Source of the DNA: CALJTV01 sp034435835
GTDB lineage: Bacteria; Chloroflexota; Dehalococcoidia; GIF9; UBA5629
Length of the DNA stretch: 64,000 nucleotides
Direction: 5' to 3'
Assembly (NCBI GenBank): GCA_034435835.1
Contig: DAOTWF010000027.1
Location: 107,882 to 171,881, forward strand
Both the position numbers and the translations under genes were made by a program. The notes under the pieces are model-generated. The model was not told where the DNA came from and made no database searches. It saw only the letters and a list, made by a program, of their open reading frames with translations. Positions 26,269 through 34,110 of this stretch are shown here, one piece after another (position 1 is the first letter of the stretch; each line of letters starts with the position of its first letter).

Positions 26269-27264
26269 GTGTTGTATATCCTTTACGGGAAGGATGAATT
26301 TTCTCTTTCTCAGGCGCTTGAGTCCCTGAAAAGGGAGAAGGTTGCTCCTGATACGATTGCGGCAAATACAGCCGTATTTGAAGCCCAGCAGCTAAGTTTC
26401 TCTCGGTTGGTCGAGACCTGCAGTGCAACACCTTTCCTATCTCCGGTCAGGGTTGTGATCGTTAAGGGCTTGCTACAAATTTTTGAGGAGGCACGGGGAA
26501 GGGGGCGAGAAAGGAGGCTTTCTTCGAAGAAAGCTGATGCCGCCCTAGGTGAGTGGGAAAAGTTGGCGAGCTATGTGGAGATGATGCCATCCACCACGAC
26601 GCTTATCCTGGTTGATAGTGGCGATATAAGACGCGACAATCGGCTGTTGAAGTTGCTCTCGCCTCTGGCTGAAGTTAAATCCTTCCCACCGCTCAACCGG
26701 CACGAGCTAAGTCTATGGATACACACGCGGGTGCAAAGAGAGGGTGGCACAATCTCTGATAAGGCGGTTAATTTGCTTATTAAGCTTGTGGGTTATGATC
26801 TGTGGGTGATGAGCGGCGAAGTGGATAAATTGCTCTCATTTGCGCAGGGGCGCCAAATAACCGAAGATGACGTCAGGCAAGTGTCTAGCTTTGCCCGAGA
26901 AATCAGCATATTTGATCTCGTGGATGCTATTCTCGAAGGACAGGGGAGGCAAGCACAGGTAATGCTATGGAGGCTTTTGCATGAGGGGGTTTCACCTGTG
27001 TCTATAGTTGCTATGCTTGCGCGTCAGTTGCGTTTGATTGTCTTGGCTAAGGAGCTGGAGGGGGCGAAATCTAACGACGAAATCAACAACTGGTCAGAAA
27101 ACGTGTCGGAGTACAGCCTAAGAAAGGCTCGTGAGCAGGCAAAGCGATACTCTTTTGAGCGGGTAAGAAGCGCCTTTGAGAAGCTTCTCGAGGCCGATGT
27201 GGCTATGAAAAGCGGGAAATATGATGGTGATCTAGCACTTGAACTTCTTCTGGCGGAGCTATGA
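26269..27264 (+). CDS. holA: DNA polymerase III delta subunit HolA
   Basis: Clamp-loader subunit that opens the sliding clamp at the replication fork. The N-terminus VLYILYGKDEFSLSQALESLK matches the family start exactly, so GTG 26269 was chosen (331 aa). ATG 26206 in the same frame would add 21 unmatched residues, and neither has a good ribosome site. Middle and C-terminal parts show LNRHELSLWIHTRVQREG, GYDLWVMSGEVDKLL, FDLVDAILEG and the C-terminal collar helices (SGKYDGDLALELLLAEL). The overall sequence is the divergent but recognisable delta pattern. Divergent from the ferritin-like gene. Confidence 0.85.
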   Translation: MLYILYGKDEFSLSQALESLKREKVAPDTIAANTAVFEAQQLSFSRLVETCSATPFLSPVRVVIVKGLLQIFEEARGRGRERRLSSKKADAALGEWEKLASYVEMMPSTTTLILVDSGDIRRDNRLLKLLSPLAEVKSFPPLNRHELSLWIHTRVQREGGTISDKAVNLLIKLVGYDLWVMSGEVDKLLSFAQGRQITEDDVRQVSSFAREISIFDLVDAILEGQGRQAQVMLWRLLHEGVSPVSIVAMLARQLRLIVLAKELEGAKSNDEINNWSENVSEYSLRKAREQAKRYSFERVRSAFEKLLEADVAMKSGKYDGDLALELLLAEL

Positions 27265-27303
27265 GCGGTACTGTCCGGGGTTTTGCGCAATCTGCTTTGT
27301 GCT

Positions 27304-27333
27304 TTGGACAGTAGCTGTGGTTTCGGTTAAAAT
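27304..27333 (+). promoter_or_regulatory. Predicted promoter of the glycogen operon
   Basis: TTGGAC (27304-27309) and TAAAAT (27328-27333) are separated by 18 bp, 19 bp ahead of the glgC ATG. That distance is short, but a leader of about 12 bases with GGGG remains. Confidence 0.4.
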
Positions 27334-27351
27334 ACAGGCTGGGGTATAGTG

Positions 27352-28650
27352 ATGGAGCGGGTTCTGGCAATGATATTGGCTGGCGGCGCCAGCGAGCGCC
27401 TGAGCGTTCTGGCGGAAGAAAGGGCGAAACCCGCAGTCCCTTTTGGTGGTAAGTACAGGATCATCGATTTTACCCTGAGTAACTGTACCAATTCGGGCAT
27501 CTACAATGTGACTGTGCTTACTCAGTTTAACCCCCGTTCTCTAGCCCAACATATTGGCGTGGGGCGACCATGGGATCTGGACAGGGCAAGCGGTGGTGTG
27601 GTTATACTGCAACCCTTTTTGAGCCGTTCAGCTCGTGACTGGTACAAGGGTACCGCTGATGCTATCTACCAGAACCTTGACTTCATCGAGAGGCAAAAGG
27701 TTGATGAGGTATTGATCCTAGCTGGCGATCATGTTTATTCGATGCGGTATGATCATATGATACATGCCCACCGAATTAAAGATGCAGAGGTGACCATAGC
27801 TGTTACTGAGGTGCCTCTTTCTGAGGCCTCAAGGTTTGGTATAGTGGTTCTCGACCATAATGAGAGGGTGGTGGCCTTCAAAGAGAAGCCGAAGGAACCC
27901 ATGGGTAATCTGGCTTCAATGGGTGTGTATGTTTTTGATAAGGATGTTTTGATCCGCTGTCTGGAAGAGTATGGGGAGAAAGGAGGCCATGATTTTGGCA
28001 GCGACATTATCCCTGATCTCATCGGTAGATTTAAGGTTTATGGTTACAGGTTCAGGGGCTACTGGCGGGACGTTGGTACCATAGAGGCTTACTGGCAAGC
28101 AAATATGGATTTGATAGTTGACCTTCCTGAATTAAATCTTTATGATGTCTCGGCGCAGATAAGGACTGTGCATCATGACAGGCCGCCGGTGAAAGTGGGA
28201 CCGAAGGCAACGATAAGCCGTAGCCTTATTGCCAACGGTGCTATTATCAACGGATGGGTGGAGAATTCGGTCATATTTCCAGATGTATTCATTCAGGAAG
28301 ACGCCATAGTAAGGGAGTCCATCATATTTGAAGGTTCTACGGTGGCGAAGGGGGCAATTGTTGATCGCTGTATTATCGATAAGCAGGTCTGGGTGGGACC
28401 GGGAAGCCACCTTGGCTTTGGTGATGACATGACGCCAAACAAGGATGAGCCGAAGAACCTAAATTGCGGGATAACGCTTGTGGGCAAAGGTGCCAGGATA
28501 CCCGCTAATGTTCAAATAGGTCGTAATTGCAAGATCGGGTGCTGGGTTCGTGATAGCGATTTTACATCGAAATTTGTCCCCAGCGGTGAAAGCATAAGCA
28601 GTAAACCATCGAAACGCCAGGGCGCGAAGATGCCGGCGGAAGAGCGGTGA
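27352..28650 (+). CDS. glgC: Glucose-1-phosphate adenylyltransferase GlgC (ADP-glucose pyrophosphorylase)
   Basis: Makes ADP-glucose, the glucosyl donor for glycogen. The 432 aa protein has the nucleotidyl-transfer domain (MILAGGASERLSVLAEERAK, with PAVPFGGKYRIIDFTLSN), WYKGTADAIYQN, LAGDHVYSMRYDHM and a C-terminal left-handed beta helix of hexapeptide repeats (NGAIINGWVENSVIFPDVF). The first motif has SERLSVLAEERAKPAVP in place of the more common GTRLxPLTxxRAKPAVP. ATG 27352 is taken over the GTG at 27349. The stop overlaps the next start as GTGA, opening the coupled glycogen cluster. Confidence 0.93.
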   Translation: MERVLAMILAGGASERLSVLAEERAKPAVPFGGKYRIIDFTLSNCTNSGIYNVTVLTQFNPRSLAQHIGVGRPWDLDRASGGVVILQPFLSRSARDWYKGTADAIYQNLDFIERQKVDEVLILAGDHVYSMRYDHMIHAHRIKDAEVTIAVTEVPLSEASRFGIVVLDHNERVVAFKEKPKEPMGNLASMGVYVFDKDVLIRCLEEYGEKGGHDFGSDIIPDLIGRFKVYGYRFRGYWRDVGTIEAYWQANMDLIVDLPELNLYDVSAQIRTVHHDRPPVKVGPKATISRSLIANGAIINGWVENSVIFPDVFIQEDAIVRESIIFEGSTVAKGAIVDRCIIDKQVWVGPGSHLGFGDDMTPNKDEPKNLNCGITLVGKGARIPANVQIGRNCKIGCWVRDSDFTSKFVPSGESISSKPSKRQGAKMPAEER

Positions 28651-30338
28651 AGACCGGAGCCTTTACCTTTGTTTTGCACAGTCATATCCCGTACTGTCGC
28701 AATGCCGGGCGCTGGCCTCATGGTGAAGAATGGCTTCACGAAGCTGCCTCTGAGACGTATATTCCTCTCCTCAACGCACTTTATGATTTGAAGCAGGAAG
28801 GCTGTCACTTTCGCTTAACTCTTGGACTCACTCCGGTCTTGCTAGAGCAGCTCCGTGACCCCCTAGTACTGTATAATCTTGTAGCATTTCTGGAGGAAAA
28901 GATAGAGCGTGCCCGCAGTGACATTGAGCGTTTTGACGCTGCTGGCGAGGGACACCTTTCGTTTCTTGCCAGCTTCTATCTAGACCGCTACTCAAAAATA
29001 CTGGCAAGTTTCAATGAGAGGTTCGACCGCGATCTAGTCGGGGCTTTCAAAAGGTTGCAGGACGAAGGCTATATAGAGATAGCTGGCGGTGCTGCCACCC
29101 ATGCTTATTTACCTTTATTGGAGCGGGACTCTTCGGTTTATGCTCAGCTGCAAGTAGGGAAGGCGAGTTACAGCTATCATTTTGGCAGGACACCCTCCTC
29201 GGTCTGGTTGCCCGAGTGCGGTTACCGTCCAGCTTACTACGCCGAAAGGCAGGGGAAGAAGTATATTAAACCGGGGCTGGAGACTTTTCTCAGTGAACTC
29301 GGCATCAGGTGTTTTTTTTCTGAAACACATATGGTCGAGGGCGGACAGCCGGTTGGCAAAGCTAGAGAGGAGGTTATCGGTCCCTATGCCAGTATCCCCA
29401 GGCGCTATGTGGTGCCAGTAGCAAACTATGTTGAGCCTGTTCTGCGAACCACATATTTGCCCTACTGGGTTCAGTCTGCTGATGTGGCTGTAATTGGCAG
29501 GAACAATCCGACCAGCATACAGGTGTGGTCTGCGGACTGGGGATATCCCGGGGATTTCAACTACAGGGAGTTCCACAAGAGGGACGGCGCCTCGGGGCTT
29601 CATTACTGGAAGGTAACCGGTGCCAGGATGGATTTGGCATACAAAGAGTATTATGATCCTTGGCAGGCACAGAGACGGGTTGACGAGCACAGCACTCATT
29701 TTGTTTGCCTTGTAGAGCGGCTGCTCCTCGACTTTTATCAGGCAACAGGCGAATTCGGTATAATCGCTGCTGCTTATGACTCGGAGCTGTTTGGTCACTG
29801 GTGGTTTGAGGGTGTAGACTGGCTAAGGCAGGTCTTGTCCAAGCTGAGCCGTAGTGAAATAGTTGAAATGACCACAGCCAGCGAATATTTGGAGCGACAC
29901 CCTCCTAAGGATGTTTTGGCCTTGCCCGAGGGCTCTTGGGGTCTGGGAGGTGGCCACTTCACCTGGCGGAATGTTGATACGGAGTGGATGTGGAAGCTTA
30001 TTCATGTTGCTGAACTCAGGATGGAGAAGTTGGTGTCAATGAATCCGCGGGCTGAGGGGGCGAGGAAAGAGTTGCTGGATCAGGTTGCAAGGGAGTTACT
30101 CCTGTTGCAAGCGAGCGACTGGCAGTTTCTTGTCACCACGGGTCAAGCCCGTTTGTACGCTGAAAACCGTTTCTTACAGCACATGGAGAGATTTCAGCAA
30201 CTGGCAGATATCGTCGAGTTGGGCACGACTGATGATGCAGCCCTTTCCTTGTGCCGCAATTTCCGGGAGATAGACAAGGTGTTTCCTTACATAGATTACC
30301 AGTGGTTTGCTGTCAGGGAGGGCGAGGGCAAGCAGTGA
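28647..30338 (+). CDS. GH57 1,4-alpha-glucan branching enzyme
   Basis: Forms alpha-1,6 branches in glycogen. Length 563 aa. The five GH57 motifs are present in branching-enzyme form: LHSHIPY, IAGGAATHAYLPLLE, VWLPECGYRP with the nucleophile Glu, AAYDSELFGHWWFEG with the acid Asp, and GLGGGHFTWRN near residue 440. The C-terminal helical DUF1957-type domain completes the known architecture of bacterial and archaeal GH57 branching enzymes. GTG 28647 overlaps the glgC stop and the gene's own stop overlaps glgA, both as GTGA. Replaces the usual GH13 GlgB. Confidence 0.9.
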   Translation: MKTGAFTFVLHSHIPYCRNAGRWPHGEEWLHEAASETYIPLLNALYDLKQEGCHFRLTLGLTPVLLEQLRDPLVLYNLVAFLEEKIERARSDIERFDAAGEGHLSFLASFYLDRYSKILASFNERFDRDLVGAFKRLQDEGYIEIAGGAATHAYLPLLERDSSVYAQLQVGKASYSYHFGRTPSSVWLPECGYRPAYYAERQGKKYIKPGLETFLSELGIRCFFSETHMVEGGQPVGKAREEVIGPYASIPRRYVVPVANYVEPVLRTTYLPYWVQSADVAVIGRNNPTSIQVWSADWGYPGDFNYREFHKRDGASGLHYWKVTGARMDLAYKEYYDPWQAQRRVDEHSTHFVCLVERLLLDFYQATGEFGIIAAAYDSELFGHWWFEGVDWLRQVLSKLSRSEIVEMTTASEYLERHPPKDVLALPEGSWGLGGGHFTWRNVDTEWMWKLIHVAELRMEKLVSMNPRAEGARKELLDQVARELLLLQASDWQFLVTTGQARLYAENRFLQHMERFQQLADIVELGTTDDAALSLCRNFREIDKVFPYIDYQWFAVREGEGKQ

Positions 30339-31750
30339 AAATACTTTTTGTTGCAGCGGAGATGGTACCGCTGGTCAAGGTGGGTGGTCTGGCGGATGTC
30401 GTTGGCTCTTTACCCAAGGCTCTGAACCAGCTTGGCCATGAAGTACGCGTGATGATACCTAAGTATGCCTCGGTTGACCTCGGTGGACAAAGGGCGCTAC
30501 CTGTGGTAGGCAGCATTAATGTTCACATTGGCAGGCTAAGCAGGCAGATTTCTGTGGAATTGCTAGAAGGCGAACTTAGGGTCTACCTAGTTGGTGGCGA
30601 GGACTTTGAAGGTGCGGAGGAGCCGTACGGTGATGATGAGCTACAGCGTTTTCTGGTATTTTGTCGTGCGGTTGCGGAGGCGCTACGTGTGATAGAATGG
30701 CAGCCTGAGATAGTCCACTGCCATGACTGGCATACGGCACTGGTGCCCTTATGGTTGAAGAAAAGCGGTGATAAGTACGTGACTTTTTTCACTATACATA
30801 ATCTGGCTTATCAGGGAGCTTTTGATGCCGGTTTTCTTACTCAATACGGTCTGGCACAGCTCTGGTATTCTTTGCCTGCCGGTATACCCCAGCCACCGCT
30901 AAATTTCATGGGACAGGGTATACTCTGGGCTGATGTAGTGACGACTGTGAGCCAGACATATGCTCGCGAGATACTAACGCCCGAGCAGGGTGAAGGACTT
31001 GACGCACTGCTACGGTTTCGGAGGGATAGGCTGTTTGGAATAGTCAACGGGCTCGATGTCAAGGTGTACGACCCTTCAACCGACCGATTTCTAGCTGCCA
31101 ATTATGATGCTCGCACACTTGATAAGCGGATTGCCAACAAGTTGGCACTTCAAAAGGAAGCCGGGCTTTCACAGGATGCCAAGGTCGTGTTGATAGGTAT
31201 GGTCTCCCGCCTTGACGAACAGAAAGGGCTGGACATTGTGGTGGAGAGCCTACCCTCTCTATTCAGTGAATTTCCAGTTCAAATGGTAGTTTTGGGTAAG
31301 GGGAAGGAGCGTTATCATGACCTGCTTCGGCGGGCGGCGGAAAAATATCAGCATCGTTTGGCGGTGATAGTAGCTTTTGATGAGCGGTCTGCCCGTCTAA
31401 TATATGGTGGGTGTGACGTGTTCCTCATGCCCTCGCGGTTTGAACCCTGTGGTCTGGGACAGTTGATCGCAATGCGTTATGGTGCGGTACCAATAGTCCG
31501 TCATACCGGCGGTCTTGCGGAGACTGTTGATGATCTTAGTGGTGACTTGTCCAGTGGTACTGGCTTTGTGTTCTATGAGCATAGCTCTAAAGCCATGTTA
31601 GATGCTATCAGAAGGGCGGTCTCCGCTTACAGGGACAGAGGGGCATGGCAGGAAGTGATGGCGCGCATTATGTCTCGGGACTTCTCCTGGCAATCCTCGG
31701 CGAAGAAATACGAAGAGTTGTATCACCGGGCTCTGGAGAGAAGGCTGTGA
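30335..31750 (+). CDS. glgA: Glycogen synthase GlgA (GT5)
   Basis: Transfers glucose from ADP-glucose to growing alpha-1,4 chains. Length 471 aa from GTG 30335. The N-terminal signature is VAAEMVPLVKVGGLADVVGS, with the Lys that binds donor phosphate. Others are HCHDWHTALVPLW, TIHNLAYQGAF, and the C-terminal FLMPSRFEPCGLGQLIAMRYG with the conserved E-x7-E type block. The start GTG is 84 bases into the open frame and overlaps the branching-enzyme stop; GGGAGGGCGAGGG lies just before it. The stop overlaps the sugar-kinase start. Confidence 0.95.
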   Translation: MKILFVAAEMVPLVKVGGLADVVGSLPKALNQLGHEVRVMIPKYASVDLGGQRALPVVGSINVHIGRLSRQISVELLEGELRVYLVGGEDFEGAEEPYGDDELQRFLVFCRAVAEALRVIEWQPEIVHCHDWHTALVPLWLKKSGDKYVTFFTIHNLAYQGAFDAGFLTQYGLAQLWYSLPAGIPQPPLNFMGQGILWADVVTTVSQTYAREILTPEQGEGLDALLRFRRDRLFGIVNGLDVKVYDPSTDRFLAANYDARTLDKRIANKLALQKEAGLSQDAKVVLIGMVSRLDEQKGLDIVVESLPSLFSEFPVQMVVLGKGKERYHDLLRRAAEKYQHRLAVIVAFDERSARLIYGGCDVFLMPSRFEPCGLGQLIAMRYGAVPIVRHTGGLAETVDDLSGDLSSGTGFVFYEHSSKAMLDAIRRAVSAYRDRGAWQEVMARIMSRDFSWQSSAKKYEELYHRALERRL

Positions 31751-32748
31751 GTGGTAACAATGAACGGCATATGGCAGTGGCTGTAGATCTTGGCGGAACT
31801 AAAATAAGCGTTGCCCTAGTGAGGTTGGATGGTCGGATAGTGTCATTACGCCGGTGCCTGACCAATAGTAATGAGGGCGCTAAAGCGGTAGTGAGACGGC
31901 TTTTATTGATCATCGGTGAAATGATAACCAGGGCTAAGTTGACAGAATCTGAACTTGCAGGGATTGCCGTTGCCTGTGCAGGTGTCATCGACATGAGCAG
32001 GGGCGTTGTCACTGAATCACCCAACCTGCCGGGTTTTTCCCATATTCGTCTCCGGGACATAATTGCGCGCGAGTTTGGTGTTGAAAGTTATCTTATAAAC
32101 GATGCCAGTGCTGCCGCTTTGGGTGAATACAAGTTCGGTGCCGGGGCTAGATGCCCGGTAAAAAATCTTGTCTACCTGACGGTTGGCACAGGCATAGGTG
32201 GTGGAATGATACTCGACGGGCAGCTGTACCTCGGTTCGGATGGCTCTGCAGGTGAAATAGGTCATACGATTATAAAGGCGGATGGTCCTCTCTGTAAATG
32301 TGGGAGAAGGGGTTGCCTTGAGTCTCTGGCTTCCGGATGGGCGGTTGCCAGAGATGCGGTGGAATACCTAAAGAAAGGCGAGGAGAGCACTATTTTTCAA
32401 TTTGCAGGTGGTAAAATTGAAAACGTGACCGCAGCGGTGGTATCAGTGGCGGCAAAGCAAGGTGACATACTGGCCCAGAGGGTGATAGGCAATGCTGCTA
32501 ATTACCTCGGTGTTGGGCTGGCAAATATTATTAATATTTTCAACCCGGAGTTAATTATAATTGGTGGCGGACTTGCTAAGATGGGGCGTCTATTGCTGGA
32601 GCCGGCATGTGCGATGGCAACAGCACTGGCTTTTGGTTTACCGGGCAAGACGGTGCGTATCGTAAGGGCACGATTTGTTGCCAATGCCGGGGTAATAGGT
32701 GCTGCTGCTTATATTTTCAGTCGGGAAGGAAGGGGGACCAAGGGATGA
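31747..32748 (+). CDS. ROK-family sugar kinase, probably glucokinase
   Basis: Phosphorylates a hexose, most likely glucose, from ATP. The 333 aa protein shows VAVDLGGTKISVALVRL (phosphate-binding), LINDASAAALGEY with the catalytic Asp, LTVGTGIGGGMILDGQLYLG, HTIIKADGPLCKCGRRGCLE with the ROK zinc Cys cluster, and IIIGGGLAKMG. GTG 31747 overlaps the glgA stop (GTGA); ATG 31771 is an alternative. In this cluster it would return glucose released by the GH57 enzymes to glucose 6-phosphate. N-acetylhexosamine kinases share the fold, so specificity is inferred from context. Confidence 0.85.
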   Translation: MSGNNERHMAVAVDLGGTKISVALVRLDGRIVSLRRCLTNSNEGAKAVVRRLLLIIGEMITRAKLTESELAGIAVACAGVIDMSRGVVTESPNLPGFSHIRLRDIIAREFGVESYLINDASAAALGEYKFGAGARCPVKNLVYLTVGTGIGGGMILDGQLYLGSDGSAGEIGHTIIKADGPLCKCGRRGCLESLASGWAVARDAVEYLKKGEESTIFQFAGGKIENVTAAVVSVAAKQGDILAQRVIGNAANYLGVGLANIINIFNPELIIIGGGLAKMGRLLLEPACAMATALAFGLPGKTVRIVRARFVANAGVIGAAAYIFSREGRGTKG

Positions 32749-34046
32749 TTTATTGGGCACCTCTGTTTCATTTCTATCAGCCACCCACCCAGACTACAAG
32801 CGTTTTAAAGAAGGTCAGTAATGAGGCTTACCGGCCTTTACTTGAGGTTATCGCCGAGTTCCCGCATGCCAGAGTGACTGTGAACATCTGCGGTGTGCTT
32901 ACAGAGATGCTATCACAGTGTGGCTATTCCGATATACTGACGAGGTTAAGGCAGTTAGCCGAGAAAGGACAGGTAGAGTTTACTGGCTCAGCAATGTACC
33001 ATCCCATATTGCCACTGATACCGACAGAGGAGGTGGAGCGGCAGATCAAGCTAAATTACATTACCAATCGGAGTGTCCTAGGTGAAGTCTATGCTCCACG
33101 CGGTTTCTTTCCGCCAGAACTCTGCTACTCAAAAGCTATAGTCGATCCAGTTATTGAGTCCAGACACGAGTGGATTATTTTAAGTGGTGTTGCGTGCCCT
33201 AGGGACTGGCCCTTGGATATTGTATATGAGGCTGGTCATGAAGAGAGCAAGATAGCTGTATTTTTCCGCGACGATATTCTAAGCAATAAGATAAGCTTCA
33301 GAGACATAGATGGCGAGAGCTTTATCGAACATCTCAGTCGTTTGCGGAAGTCGGATAGTGACGTATATGTTATAACCGCTATGGATGCTGAGACATTCGG
33401 GCACCACATACAGCACTGGGATAAACTTTTCCTGTCGCCAGTTTTTGAGACGCTGGAGCCACGGCAAGATGGTGACCAAGCACTTCACGAGCAGAAATTG
33501 CTTGCTGACCAGCACCGCAGGCTGTTCCAGTTTGAGAGCAAGGAGGAAGACAAGAAGATAAGGATGGTGACCATTAGCCAGCTTTTGGAATTGTTCCCCC
33601 GTGGTGCGACGATAGAACCTCGACCATCATCATGGAGCACCTCCGTGGATGACATAAGAGTCGGGAACTATTATCCGCTGTGGAAGGACAGGAGCAACGT
33701 CATTCATCAGTTGCAGTGGGAGCACCTTGAGATAACAATGGACGTTGCTCGTCGAGCTGTGGAGCTGGCAGACAACGATTCCAGCCACAACTTTGCCAGG
33801 ATTGCCAGGTCGACGCTCGACGCCGCTCTTCACAGTTGCCAGTTCTGGTGGGCAAGCAAGAAACCTATGTGGGACGTGAACATGGTCTACCGTGGCTTGA
33901 GCCTCCAGCGTGAGGTGCTGCTTAATGCCTACAAAGCGATCTCCACGAGCAACTGCAGCCCATCTATTAAGAAGGAGTATTATTACAAAGTGGTCGCCGC
34001 CAGACACATTTTTGACCAGATAACGGACAAACTCTATACTGACTGA
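32745..34046 (+). CDS. GH57 glycoside hydrolase of unassigned subgroup
   Basis: 433 aa GH57-type catalytic barrel with helical C-terminal region. It has motif 1 FHFYQPP, motif 2 EFTGSAMYHPILPLIPTEE, motif 3 GFFPPELCYS with the nucleophile Glu, and motif 4 TAMDAETFGHHIQ with the acid Asp, so both catalytic residues are present. The motifs differ from those of the branching enzyme and the glucanotransferase on either side. It could be an amylase, amylopullulanase-like or another transferase; the substrate is probably an alpha-glucan from context. ATG 32745 (AAGGG before it) overlaps the ROK stop as ATGA. No signal peptide, so cytoplasmic. Confidence 0.8.
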   Translation: MIYWAPLFHFYQPPTQTTSVLKKVSNEAYRPLLEVIAEFPHARVTVNICGVLTEMLSQCGYSDILTRLRQLAEKGQVEFTGSAMYHPILPLIPTEEVERQIKLNYITNRSVLGEVYAPRGFFPPELCYSKAIVDPVIESRHEWIILSGVACPRDWPLDIVYEAGHEESKIAVFFRDDILSNKISFRDIDGESFIEHLSRLRKSDSDVYVITAMDAETFGHHIQHWDKLFLSPVFETLEPRQDGDQALHEQKLLADQHRRLFQFESKEEDKKIRMVTISQLLELFPRGATIEPRPSSWSTSVDDIRVGNYYPLWKDRSNVIHQLQWEHLEITMDVARRAVELADNDSSHNFARIARSTLDAALHSCQFWWASKKPMWDVNMVYRGLSLQREVLLNAYKAISTSNCSPSIKKEYYYKVVAARHIFDQITDKLYTD

Positions 34047-34110
34047 TTCCTGTGGGAGAGCCGATTGCACTTTTTGATAGCAATACGGCGGATCGAAAGC
34101 GTTCTGTAAA

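Noticed and set aside
29115..29798. A 227-codon open frame on the minus strand
   Set aside because: Lies wholly inside the GH57 branching-enzyme gene, whose frame has all family motifs; the antisense product matches nothing known and has shadow-type composition.
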